A stretch of 14,967 nt of DNA from Diplocarpon mali (GCA_024741835.1 JAENRP010000620.1:1-14967); one strand, 5' to 3'; shown: positions 1 through 8,803, counted from the first letter of the stretch. Notes: generated from the sequence alone by a model not told the origin. Translations and numbers: made by a program.

Positions 1-10
1 ATGCGCTTTC

Positions 11-33
11 ACCTATAGGCTAGGCCCAGGAGT
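11..33. repeat. Dispersed 23-bp palindrome, ORF-A distal end
   Basis: Arms ACCTATAGGCT and GGCCCAGGAGT flank a single A. In the phase starting with ACT the minus strand reads T-P-G-P-S-L-stop-V. This is the one copy inside or near a readable gene that is not in phase with it; the offset is one base. Confidence 0.75.
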
Positions 34-431
34 TAGAAAACGAAACTAGTAAAACAAATAAGCTATAGAATTGCAAAAACAATTAAAAATAGTACTAACC
101 TAGATATCAATTTTCCTTAGTTCTCTTTAAAAGGCGGGAAGACCTATTACTAGATAATACTCTCTTTATAAAGCGCCTACTTCTTCTTAATAGCTTACTA
201 TTAGTATTAAAGGAACTAGGTCTCGGTATAATAGGCGTCTCTATACTTCTTGCTAATGCTAGTATAGTATAACGACTTCTGCCGATAGGGAGAGAAACTT
301 ATATTATAGTATTATTATTATCTTCGTCTTTATTATTATTATCATCCTTTAGAGATTCGTTAGTGGCAAAGGGGGAGGCGATAGGTAACTCAATAGATAA
401 TACTTCCTTCTCTTTACCCTTAGTTAAATTA

Positions 432-454
432 AGTCGTAGGCCGGGCCCGGGAGT
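432..454. repeat. Dispersed 23-bp palindrome in ORF-A, GC-richest copy
   Basis: Arms AGTCGTAGGCC and GGCCCGGGAGT flank a single G. Read on the minus strand in the ORF-A frame it gives T-P-G-P-G-L-R-L without a stop. It is one of the least mutated copies and contains CCCGGGCCC, striking in an AT-rich setting. Confidence 0.85.
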
Positions 455-710
455 TATATCAAGGGTTATAGCACAGGGTTTCTTAGTGCTATACTTCTCG
501 AGAAGTATCGTCTTATTAATCATATTATCAGCTTCGATATTATCATTATTGCCTTTTATCTTAGTCTACGATTTGCCTCTATATAGCTATAATTCCAGTT
601 GTTGAATCATCTTCTATATATTCGAAAAATCTTTAAAGAGTTTTTACTTATATCTCTTTAAATATATTATTAATTATATCACATCTTTAGAAAACAATTC
701 CTTTACTATT

Positions 711-715
711 ATCAC
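711..715. repeat. Target site duplication, left copy (ATCAC)
   Basis: The 5 bp ATCAC directly precede the first base of the 5' LTR and recur directly after the last base of the 3' LTR. Five bp is the usual staggered-cut length of Copia integrase. The perfect match, despite heavy mutation elsewhere, fixes both element ends. Confidence 0.9.
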
Positions 716-910
716 TGTTGAGATAGGTGATATAGCTATCACTCTGATGTATTATCATATAACCCTACTGCTTAGTCAGTAGGATATTGATACATATATA
801 GCTATAAGGAAGAAAGGGGTAACCTTCCTTCTTTAACTCTTACTAATATATCGACTATCGACCTTTAAAAGCCTCCTTTACCTACTGCGCTGACTCACTT
901 AAGCTTAATA
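716..910 (+). repeat. Copia 5' LTR
   Basis: This 195-bp repeat begins with TG and ends in AATA, probably an original CA end changed by CpA-to-TpA mutation. It aligns without gaps to 6650-6844. By eye there are 18 differences, all transitions, and about 11 of them alternate between CA/TG and TA. The LTR should contain the promoter and the RNA start and end sites. A TATA-like stretch, TATATAGCTATA, lies near 795, but no transcription start can be fixed from sequence alone. Confidence 0.95.
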
Positions 911-925
911 GGTTATAAGCCTTAG
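911..925 (+). promoter_or_regulatory. Primer binding site, initiator-tRNA half type
   Basis: GGTTATAAGCCTTAG starts at the base after the 5' LTR. Allowing RIP-type changes, it is complementary to the anticodon arm of initiator methionine tRNA, which contains CTCATAACC. Drosophila copia and many fungal Copia elements prime from a half-tRNA cut in this loop rather than from the tRNA 3' end. The position and match identify it as the start site of minus-strand DNA synthesis. Confidence 0.85.
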
Positions 926-1315
926 ATAGACTGATAATAGATTATTAACTTCCTTTAGAAAGCACTTGCGCTATAACTGTTAGTAGGAAGTTAAACGAGA
1001 CTTATAGTAAGAGGCGAGCAATCGGCGAATAGGAGGTATAATTCCCTATTCAGCCAACTTATATTGCAAGAGGTATGATTCCTTGCTTTATAACCCTTTG
1101 GTATTATAAGAGGTATAATTCCTTACTTTACTATATTTTATAAGAGGTATAATTCCCTATGTTATAGCTTAAAACCCTTTTTAATAAAGAGGACTTCCTC
1201 CCTATTTAATACTTTTATAATACCTGCTATTTAATCATTTCAACTTTTCAATAGGAGGAGTGCCTTTAACTATTTAATTTATTTGATTTTAAACGCAATT
1301 CTATTTAAAACGGTA
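926..1315 (+). other. Copia 5' leader with four short tandem repeats
   Basis: This untranslated stretch of nearly 400 bp lies between the primer site and the inferred gag start. Its main content is a 16-base motif, GAGGTATRATTCCYTR-like, starting at 1033, 1070, 1110 and 1144, with spacings of 37, 40 and 34 bp. Repeats in an LTR-element leader could serve RNA packaging, dimerisation or translation, but nothing here proves which. A pyrimidine-rich stretch with no recognised signal follows from about 1160 to 1300. Confidence 0.6.
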
Positions 1316-2400
1316 ATAGCTTTCGATTCCGATCGAAATACTAGACTTAGAGACCTCTAACTCTCTCGAAAGAACTAGCAATAATGGTTCGACGATTTAA
1401 AGCTTTACTTTAAAAGTAAAGGCATTAAAATAGCGATTTAAAAGACACTTATTAAATATGTAAGAATAACTCCTTATACTCCTTCTACCGATTCGTCTAC
1501 TTCTACTTTAATAGCTAATATAATTGCTAAGGATTTGCCAAATATACTAAATAAGCTTAGCTTAAGAGCCTTAATAGATAATAACCGAGAATCCTAAAGG
1601 CAGATTTTAAATATAGAAAAGGAGAAGGAGTATAAGCTAGCGTTAGCCAAATGCAAGCTTAAGATTAATAGAGGTTTAAGCGATAAAGACTAAGATTTTA
1701 TTTAAGTTTATAATAATACGAAGATAAGATAAGATACCTTAAAGGTAAAATACTCTTATACAATTGCCTTTAATACTTAGTATCTACTATAGTAGATCAA
1801 TTTATTTTAATATAGAAAAGATAAAGATAGTAAAGATATAAATATAAATATAGACTCTGCTTAATTTATACTATATAAAGTGAGAAGGAGAGTAAGAGCT
1901 GTAGATCCTAGGATAGCTATAACTTTTAGGAAAACTTAGCTTTTTAGTTTCCTATTTAATAGCCTTCCTTTTAAGTTTGCTATTGCGAAACAATCTCTTC
2001 TCGTCTAATCCAACCTTAAGATCTATAAGAAGATCGACCTCCTTCGAACTATTAAGCAAGACCTTAAAGGACGCTCTAAATCGGCCGCGTTATAGGGCAA
2101 TGATAAGCCTAAGAAGAGGAAGGAGCGTAGGACAAGCCCTTAAGCTTATCGGGGATGCTACTTCTATAATAGTGCTTATAATATTACTAATTATAAAGTT
2201 AAAAGGCAACTGATCGATATAGTCGCTAGCTTTAATATTAAAAAGCAATTAAAGCAGAAGTCAAGAAGCAAACTGCCCTTATCCTATCAAAGGCTATAAC
2301 TATTAAGAAAAGGCAAAGGAAAAGGCTATTTAGTCAGAACTTTAGCAAATACTTTTAATAATAATAGTAGGTCATTTGAACTTAAATCTACTTTTGATAA
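1316..2400 (+). other. Gag region with zinc-knuckle remnant
   Basis: After the lost start, the frame reads W-F-D-D-L-K-L-Y-F-K-S-K-G-I near 1385-1426. This is the tryptophan-centred motif common near the N-terminus of Copia Gag (UBN2-type) proteins. A long helical, lysine-rich stretch follows. At 2156-2194 the frame reads C-Y-F-Y-N-S-A-Y-N-I-T-N-Y. If the tyrosines replace cysteine or histidine (TGT or CAT to TAT), this is a nucleic-acid-binding zinc knuckle, with three rather than the usual four residues before the third ligand. Gag forms the virus-like particle. The Gag assignment is firm from position and the N-terminal motif; the knuckle is tentative. Confidence 0.7.
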
Positions 2401-2464
2401 TTCAAACGATAATTATAATAAAGATGCTTATATCTTAAAAGCCGATCTTTATAAGATCCTTGAA

Positions 2465-2740
2465 TCCGACTAGTATAATAATATTAGTTGTATAGCATAT
2501 ATAATTAATAAATTCTACCTATTTAAAGGCCTGCTTACTAAAATAAAAAGGCGCTCTATTAAAGTTGGTAGTAGAAGGTTATATATAGACTTAATAGGTA
2601 TAGTAGAAATGAATATTATTAGCGTTTCTTTCCTTTTATAAAATATTCTTCTTATACTTAGCTTAAGCATTAATCTCTTATCTAACTATAAGATCTATAT
2701 AAAGTTAAATTATATAAGAGTTTTTAATAATTAATTTATA
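2465..2740 (+). other. Aspartic protease domain remnant
   Basis: At 2480-2503 the frame reads N-I-S-C-I-A-Y-I, where a Copia protease has its aspartate-centred active-site loop and following histidine. The aspartate codon is now AAT, preceded by T, which fits a TpG-to-TpA change. Downstream, R-R-L-Y-I-D-L-I-G-I-V, then L-L-S-N-Y-K-I at about 2678, match the flap and C-terminal part of the family. The enzyme would cut the polyprotein within the particle. The catalytic residue is lost. Confidence 0.75.
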
Positions 2741-2830
2741 TAGTTTATAAATAATAATTATAAAGTGATCTTTAAAGCTAAAATCAAAGATAGACTTTAT
2801 ATTATCTTAAAGGTAATATTATAGAAATTG

Positions 2831-3252
2831 ACTCTTAGGCCAGACTTATAAGTAGATTCCTTTAAGGAAAGTATACTCTTTACCCTAATACAATTAAGTA
2901 AGGATAAAGAGAATAGATAGACTCTTAAGCTAAGATCGTAAGTAAAATTCGTAAAAATGATTCTTAAGCTAAGACTATAGGTAGATTGTAAGGTGTTCTT
3001 AAAGGTGACTCTTAAGCTAGGATTATAAGTGAATTTAATAGAAATAACTCTTAGGCTAAGACTGCGAGTAGATTCTATAGATTTGCTAATAACAACTCTT
3101 AAGCTAGAATTGCAAGTGAAATTCGTAGAAATGACTTTTAAGCTAAGACCGCGAGTGAAATTCGCAAATTTGTTAAAGATAACTCTTAAGCTAAGACTAT
3201 AAGTAGATCTTGCGGTTTTATTAAAAACGACTCTTAAGCCAGGCTTACAATT
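2831..3252. repeat. Nine-copy in-frame palindrome array in Copia pol
   Basis: Copies of the 23-bp palindrome start at 2831, 2921, 2960, 3008, 3047, 3095, 3134, 3182 and 3230. Spacings are 90, 39, 48, 39, 48, 39, 48 and 48 bp, all multiples of three, so every copy is read in the same frame (for example T-L-R-P-D-L-stop-V at 2831). Pairs make an 87-bp higher-order unit. The array lies between D-R-L-Y-I at 2789-2803 and the integrase zinc site at 3377, a linker of some 190 codons where the family normally has a few tens of residues. The encoded text alternates basic and hydrophobic residues. Its function is unknown. Confidence 0.85.
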
Positions 3253-3370
3253 GGAAAATAGTAAAACCTCAAATTGCTATTATTAGTCCTTTCTAACCGC
3301 TAATAATAAAGTATCAACTAATAATAGGCTACTAAAGCTATTAAAAGCTAAAAGCTTATTAAAGTATTAG

Positions 3371-4110
3371 CTAATATATAAAAGATTCGCATATTTAAAG
3401 CTAAAGAAATTAAAAGGCCTATATAAGGTCTTAACCTTAAAACAGAAGATCTAAGTACTAAAGGATTGCTTAATATATCGAATTTATAAGCTAATAAAAC
3501 TTCGAAATCAGATGCGAACTAAGCTTAGTCTATAGAAAGATTCGATACTAGCGCTAATATCTATTAATACTATTAAACTATTTATAACCTTAATTAAAGG
3601 GAATAATTGGTTTTCTTAAATAGTAGATAATTCTATTTAATAGATATAGACTATTTATACTAAGACTAAATCTAAGCTTATAGAAAAGCTAGAAACTTGA
3701 AAAGTAATAAAGGAACGCTAGACCTAATTAAAGCTAATAGCTATTAAGTCTAATAACGCATTAAAGATTAAGGCAAAGTTAGACGAATAAGTAAAATAAG
3801 GAGTTTATTACAAACTAACTATAATATATAAAGGTTCCTATTAGAATAGCATCGCTAAGCAAAGCATCTAATAAGCAGAGACTAACTATCGCGCTCTACT
3901 ATAAGATGCTAACTTACTACTGGAATTCTAAGACCTTGCGGTTAAAGCAGATGCAGACTTGTAAAATAGAATAGGTAATAGACTAATAGTTAATAGCATC
4001 CAAATATTACTATATAAGGCATATTTTAAATAAAAACTAAGCTTAAACTATATCTATATCTTTAGAAGCGTTTGCTACTCCTATATTAGTCTAAAGTCCT
4101 AACCCGTAGG
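3371..4110 (+). other. Integrase: HHCC zinc site and DDE core, all acids lost
   Basis: The zinc site spans 3377-3478: the two histidine positions (3377 and 3392, four residues apart) read tyrosine, the first cysteine (3467) is kept and the second (3476) reads tyrosine. In the core, the first catalytic aspartate is AAT at 3566, the second is AAT at 3752 within S-N-N-A, and the glutamate is AAG at 3857 within N-S-I-A-K. The surrounding text is clearly Copia integrase, including A-E-T-N-Y-R-A-L-L near 3880. Every lost acid follows a T, so each is a TpG-to-TpA change. Integrase would join the cDNA to the target with a 5-bp stagger, matching the observed duplication. Confidence 0.9.
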
Positions 4111-4749
4111 TATAAAGAGTAAAAAGCTAATAGACTAAGGTAGAGAGTATATATTTATTAAATATATTAAATAGATAATAAAGCAATAGATAGTATATAT
4201 ATTAAATCTAAGGTAAGTAATTATATCCTTAATAATTGAATTTAATAAATCTTAAAATAGAAGGGAGCTATCTTTAAAGCTCTATATACTTAAAGATTCG
4301 CAAGGTATACCACTCGACGGTAATACTATCAAGTCGAACTAATAACCCCTTTCTCTTAGCTTAGGCATATTAAGCGCACTTGCTAATCGATAACCTACTA
4401 GTTGCCTAAAGGCCAAATAGACTATTCCTATTATTTGCAAACTACTTAAAGTATAAAATAACTTTAATATTATTATCCCTTTAATTAAAGCACTTAAGGT
4501 AAAGGATATTCTTAAAATAGGTATAAGTAATAATAAGCCTTTACTACTGGAAAGCGATTCCTTAGATAATAAGCCTATAAAACCTATAGCTAAACCTACG
4601 CCTTTAAAGAGGAATAAAGACCTAGAACTAGAAGATACCTTAAACGAATGCGAGTCTAAGCGTATCTAAGTTATAATAGTATATAAGATCTATAAGCTCA
4701 AACTTTAATAGAGCTTTGATAAAGATAATGTATTCCTAACTACTAAGGG

Positions 4750-5620
4750 GATAATGAAAATCTCTCTTTTAAAGATATATAATAAAGCTATTAATAACCT
4801 AAAGAATAGAGCAGTATAGAATAAGGCAATCTAAGAGGAGATAAGCTCTCTTATTGCAAATGGTATATAAATAAAGGAACTAATATTAAAGGATATGAAT
4901 CTGGTATTAATAAAGTAGGTCTTTACAATTAAGATATATATAAATAGGACCTTAGAATATTATAAGGTAAGGCTTATAGCTAAGGGCTTCTTCTAATAGT
5001 ATAAAGAAGACTACTTTAATATATTTGCGCTAATAGTTCGTATAGATACCCTTTGCATATTTATAGTAATAGTAGCCGCTAAGAACCTTAAATACAGATA
5101 GTATAATATTAAGAATGCATTTATTAAAGTGATTATAAAGGAATGGATTTTTCTCTCTTAACCTAATAGTATTCCTATATGCGCTAGCCACTCTCTTTAT
5201 ATACTTCGCAGTATCTATAGGCTTAAATAATCAGCCTATAATTAGAACCTCTTATATAGCTCTACTTTAATAGAAATAGGATTCGTTTAAAGCCTAGCTA
5301 ACCTTTGTCTATTTACCTATACTAAGCGTAGAATTAAGTTGCTATTATATATTAATGATATTGCTATAGCTGTAAAAACAACTACTTAATTAGATTGGTT
5401 CTTTATAATAATTCGGAAACGTTTTAATACTAAGGATTTAAAGGGAATTTATAAGATCCTTAGCATTTATATTATAAAGAACCGCTCTACTTAAGAACTT
5501 TAATTAGATTAAGAGTAGTATATTAAGAAGATCCTAAATCAAATAAGACTCTCCGCTTATGCTCCTAACTTTAAGCTAAAGCGTACTCTAATCGAAGGAA
5601 AGTATAATAAGTTAGAGCCT
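4750..5620 (+). other. Reverse transcriptase domain (RVT_2 type)
   Basis: The block starting at about 4830 (E-E-I-S-S-L-I-A-N-G) leads to K-V-R-L-I-A-K-G-F-F at 4964-4993 and then D-Y-F-N-I-F-A-L-I-V-R-I-D-T-L, the hallmark of Copia reverse transcriptase. The active-site box at 5345-5359 reads L-Y-I-N-D where the family has Y-V-D-D; the first aspartate is AAT (5354), the second is intact. The domain sits after integrase, confirming Copia. Many in-frame stops replace glutamine codons. It would copy element RNA to DNA. Confidence 0.93.
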
Positions 5621-5799
5621 ATTAATGAAAATAAGTAAAGAGGAGATCTGAAGAAGTACTAATAGGATATTAAAGCGATTATATATATTATAGTATATAT
5701 AAGACTAGATATAGCCTTTATTATTAAGCAACTTAATCAGAACTTAAAGGATCTAACGATTCAATATAAGAATGCAGTCAAGCGATTTAAAAGATACCT

Positions 5800-6300
5800 T
5801 TGATCGATAATTATATAAAAGGTAAGATATAGACTAACGAAATATATAAGTACAAAGCTTAAGATATATACCGATTCTAATTAGGCAAATATAAAAGGTT
5901 AGAAAAGTATATTTAAAAGTGTAGTAGTACTATATAGTAGACTTATATTATAGGAAAGTAGGAAGTAGAAATCAGTAGCTACCGCAAGCACTAAGGCCAA
6001 ATATATATTAATATTATTAAATTGTAAGTAAGGATTATAGATCGCCTAAGTTTTAAAAGATATAGGTTTCGCTAAGTATATTAAATGAGATAGGAATTGT
6101 ATTAATCTTTAAGTAGATAATATAAAGGCAATTACACTTATAAAGAATCTATACTTATATAAGCGATCGAAATATATTAATATTGCCTATTACTTTATCC
6201 GCAACCTTATTATAAAGAATAAGTTATCGATTACCTATATCTCAACCGATCGAATAGTAGCAGATGGATTTATAAAGCTACTAAAGACAGTTATAAAGTT
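5800..6300 (+). other. RNase H domain remnant
   Basis: The motif at 5867-5890 reads Y-T-D-S-N-stop-A-N, where Copia RNase H has D-x-D-W-A: the first aspartate is kept, the second reads asparagine and the tryptophan reads TAG. Further on, S-T-K-A-K-Y at 5987-6004 has the conserved glutamate changed to lysine (AAG at 5993). The end matches strongly: R-S-K-Y-I-N-I-A-Y-Y-F-I-R at about 6164-6202 and A-D-G-F-I-K-L-L at 6260-6283, a classic Copia pol C-terminus. It would degrade the RNA template. Confidence 0.9.
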
Positions 6301-6363
6301 CAAAGCATTTAAAAATATACTAAGGTTACAAAAGATAGTAAGGGCTTAGTAGGCTTAAGGACG

Positions 6364-6511
6364 ACTCCTAGGCCTACCTTGCGAGTTAGGTTATATAGTC
6401 TTATAAAGGAAAGTTTTTAAATCAATTCCTAGGCCTAGACCGCAAGTCAAGTTACGTAGTCTTATAAAGGAACGCTTTTAGAAATTTGACTCCTAGTCCT
6501 ACCTTATAAAT
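6364..6511. repeat. Three palindromes in a 61-64 bp repeat, Copia 3' UTR
   Basis: Palindrome copies start at 6364, 6425 and 6489, after the pol stop cluster. They belong to a longer tandem unit of 61 and 64 bp that also contains AGTCTTATAAAGGAA in the first two copies. Unlike the pol array, the three copies fall in three different phases, as expected outside coding sequence. They lie between pol and the polypurine tract, so they would be in the genomic RNA of the element. Confidence 0.8.
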
Positions 6512-6640
6512 AGGATTAGTGATTTCAATAGAGGTTACTATTAATTAATTGTTTTTAATTTAAATAGATACTTAAGAGTTAGATTAGCGCAAAAGGATAG
6601 TTATTATTTTCCTAACTATAGGTCAATCGGAGTAAGGTTT

Positions 6641-6649
6641 AAGTAGAGG
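6641..6649 (+). promoter_or_regulatory. Probable polypurine tract
   Basis: AAGTAGAGG directly abuts the first base of the 3' LTR. All bases but one are purines. LTR elements start plus-strand DNA synthesis from such a tract at this exact place. The tract is short, so the call rests mainly on position. Confidence 0.6.
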
Positions 6650-6844
6650 TATTAAGATAGGTGATATAGCTATTACTCTAATGTATTATCATATGACCCT
6701 ACTGTTTAGTTAGTAGGATATTAATATATATATAGCTATAGGGAAGAAAGGGGTAACCTTCCTTTCTTAACTCTTACCAATATATCGACCATCGACCTCT
6801 AGAAGCCTCCTTTACCTACTGCGCCGACTCACTTAAGCTCAATA
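6650..6844 (+). repeat. Copia 3' LTR
   Basis: This is the 195-bp partner of the 5' LTR with no length change. Its first bases read TATTAAG where the 5' copy reads TGTTGAG, so the terminal TG has been lost to a G-to-A change. Its right end, CTCAATA, keeps a CA that is TA in the 5' copy. Because each copy keeps bases the other has lost, mutation struck both copies independently after insertion. The target duplication follows at 6845. Confidence 0.95.
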
Positions 6845-6849
6845 ATCAC
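6845..6849. repeat. Target site duplication, right copy (ATCAC)
   Basis: The 5 bp ATCAC follow the 3' LTR and match 711-715. Removing the element together with one of these copies rejoins ORF-A without changing its reading frame. Confidence 0.9.
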
Positions 6850-7387
6850 TACTAATAGGTTATTCTATAATCTTCTACCTATAAAGGCCTTTGATAATAG
6901 ACCTCCTTTTATTATACTAAGCATTATATGAAATTTGGCTAACGATTCTCTAGTAATACTCTATCTCGCAATACTAGGTCTTTTTATACTAATAGAATCG
7001 ATAAGAAAATCTTCTAAGTCTATACTATTCTCTAGTAAGTTATTGCTAATAACTTCTATATAGTTGTTATTAATAGTAAGAAAGCCACCTTTTTTTAGTT
7101 CTCTAATAGATTCTATATTAATAAACGTGCCTTATTTAATAAATATAAAGAATAGAGTCGTCTTATTAGAGATATACTCCTTTAGAAGTGTCTTCTCTTT
7201 AGTATTCAATTCTTTCTATTATACTATATTTCGAGCTAGATTTAATAAGATCTATTAAGCATTCTTAAGGCGTTAAGGTATAAGATTTGATAATTCATAG
7301 GATTTTTCCTAAATAGCGAATTCTCTAGTCGATTGTTTAGCTGCTAGAATTATATAATAGTTAATAGTTCTACTATTAGGGGAATTG

Positions 7388-7410
7388 ACCTACGAGCTAA
7401 GCCTAGGAGT
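7388..7410. repeat. Dispersed 23-bp palindrome in ORF-A
   Basis: Arms ACCTACGAGCT and AGCCTAGGAGT flank a single A. In the ORF-A frame it reads T-P-R-L-S-S-stop-V. It lies 1,230 bp (410 codons) from the copy at 8618, keeping phase. Confidence 0.8.
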
Positions 7411-8617
7411 CAATCTTATAAATCTTATATTAGCATCAATCTTAATAGAAACAATTCGCAAATAATAGTCAATACCTATAAACTATATAGGCTTAGGATA
7501 CGCTACTAACTTATATAAAGAATTATATCAAGTTAGCAAAGCACTTAAGTATAATCTATAATGCATCCTCAGTATCTATTATATTAAGCTATAAGTTATA
7601 TTATAAAGGAAGGCAAAGGGGGGGTTTGGCTTCTTATCCAAGGTCCGGAAGTAGTATCGGTACATTTCTAATTCTTCTTATACTAATATTAAAAATGAAT
7701 TCTTTCTACGATTACTATAACTATACGTGCGTATAGCACCTAAAAAGGCGCAGCTAAATAACTTAAGCATATTTAAAAAGCCTTTGCTATAGAATGATAT
7801 AAAGTTGTTAATAGTTAGTATAGCATTATATTAGGCAAAGGTCTATATAATATTATAGAATAATTTAAAGGCTTTAGGTACTACTCTAAACTTAGAGAAG
7901 CCTAACGATATATCCTTCTTAACTTAGTTTGCTATTCTATTGCTAATAGCTATAATTGCATAATTTCCTAGATATAATAAAAATAAGGTCGGGTTAGGAG
8001 CGGTGCAAAATTTGTAGATATTAAAGGAAACTTACTTATTAGTTAAAGACACTATTATCAGCCTATAATATTATATATATTATCATTTATATAAAGTATA
8101 AAATTTTTCGAAACTAAAGTCCTTAAATATCCCTATTACAAATTTGCTCAATCGTATCTTCATCTCTGGTATTACCGCAATCTTGAATCTATCGCCATAT
8201 TAAAGTATTATCTTAATATTAAAGGAAACTTCATAGCACTTTATAGATATGATTATCGTACTACTTTCTAGCTTTTCTTTAAGGATATAGTAGTCGCCTT
8301 TCGATTTCTTATACTTAATAAAGAAATGCATAATATTATCTATAGAAAATTCGTCTTATTATAGCTTTATGATTTATTTAATAGCTCTTACTATTGCTTC
8401 CTATACTAGCAAAACTTCTCCTTGACCTTCCTTTTTCAAACGCTTCATTATTAACTTATAGAATTTCAAAACAAATTTTTACAAGTCCTTAAGGAAGGAT
8501 TGCATAATATTAGCGATATCCTTTTTAGTATTATTAAAAATCTCTAATACGTTAGTAACTATACTAGCCTCTTTATTTGACAAATCTTCTTCTAAGTTCA
8601 TAATATTACGTATATTA

Positions 8618-8640
8618 ACCTATAGGCCGGGCCTGTAAGT
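8618..8640. repeat. Dispersed 23-bp palindrome in ORF-A
   Basis: Arms ACCTATAGGCC and GGCCTGTAAGT flank a single G; the arms differ by only two transitions, so this copy is close to a perfect hairpin. In the ORF-A frame it reads T-Y-R-P-G-L-stop-V. ORF-B lacks a copy in the matching interval, which is about 63 bp shorter there. Confidence 0.85.
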
Positions 8641-8803
8641 CATTTTCTTTACTACTAGTATTTAAAGTATTTAAGGCATTTCTAAAGATAGTGACTTAAA
8701 TTCGTCTAAGTTAGAGGATTAGTAGTCAGGTAAGTCAGCTGCTTAAGTTCCTAGTATTATAAGCACTTCTAGCTTAAGGATATCCTCCTTATATGCTGAT
8801 TCC

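Larger units (their letters stand above)
1..715 (-). pseudogene. ORF-A, C-terminal part, beyond the Copia insertion
   Basis: From 715 downward the minus frame (starts at 1 mod 3) continues ORF-A: joining 6850 to 715, with one ATCAC kept, preserves the codon phase. A stretch of 74 codons without a stop (523 to 302) includes N-M-I-N-K-T-I-L-L-E-K-Y and an asparagine/aspartate-rich tail, D-D-N-N-N-K-D-E-D-N-N-N. The first of these blocks resembles ORF-B near 10590. The palindrome at 432 is in frame and reads T-P-G-P-G-L-R-L. The one at 11 is one base out of phase, so a frameshift near position 100, or the end of the gene, lies between them. The stop cannot be fixed in this window. Confidence 0.7.
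1316..6349 (+). pseudogene. Copia gag-pol polyprotein, one degraded frame
   Basis: One frame of about 1,680 codons carries the whole polyprotein. The inferred start at 1316 reads ATA followed by GCT; an ATG-to-ATA change would explain it, since no ATG fits better. Gag comes first, then protease (about 2470-2740), an in-frame palindrome array (2831-3252), the integrase zinc site and core (3371-4110), reverse transcriptase (4750-5600) and RNase H (5800-6300). The reading ends in a cluster of stops at 6347-6358. All domain landmarks stay in the same frame, so damage is by substitution, not indels. Stops are almost all TAA or TAG where glutamine or tryptophan is expected. There is no gag-pol frameshift, as is common in fungal Copia elements. 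It is non-functional as it stands. Confidence 0.92.
716..6844 (+). mobile_element. Complete but RIP-degraded Ty1/Copia LTR retrotransposon
   Basis: This 6,129-bp element is bounded by two 195-bp direct repeats (716-910 and 6650-6844) and flanked by the same 5 bp, ATCAC, at 711-715 and 6845-6849. A primer binding site follows the 5' LTR and a short purine tract precedes the 3' LTR, so the element reads on the plus strand. One frame (codons starting at positions 2 mod 3) carries gag, protease, integrase, reverse transcriptase and RNase H in that order. Integrase before reverse transcriptase is the order that separates Copia from Gypsy. The frame shows no net indel over about 5 kb but has many TAA/TAG stops and lost catalytic residues, so the copy cannot move by itself. 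It lies inside ORF-A, in the opposite orientation. Known: this architecture defines Pseudoviridae-like elements. Inferred: it inserted intact and was later mutated by RIP. Confidence 0.95.

Noticed and set aside
363..605. Open plus-strand frame of 80 codons
   Set aside because: It lies antisense over the ORF-A C-terminal part, which has homology to ORF-B and an in-frame palindrome. The plus frame has no recognisable content.
1977..2213. Open plus-strand frame of 78 codons within Copia gag
   Set aside because: It is in a different frame from gag-pol, which reads through this stretch with the zinc-knuckle remnant. It is a by-product of local composition.
2831..3252. Possible CRISPR array (regular repeats with short spacers)
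   Set aside because: Spacers of 16 and 25 bp are themselves related, the repeats vary, and the array is a coding part of a eukaryotic retrotransposon.
7064..7258. Open plus-strand frame of 64 codons
   Set aside because: It is antisense to the ORF-A block that matches ORF-B, and shows no sense of its own.
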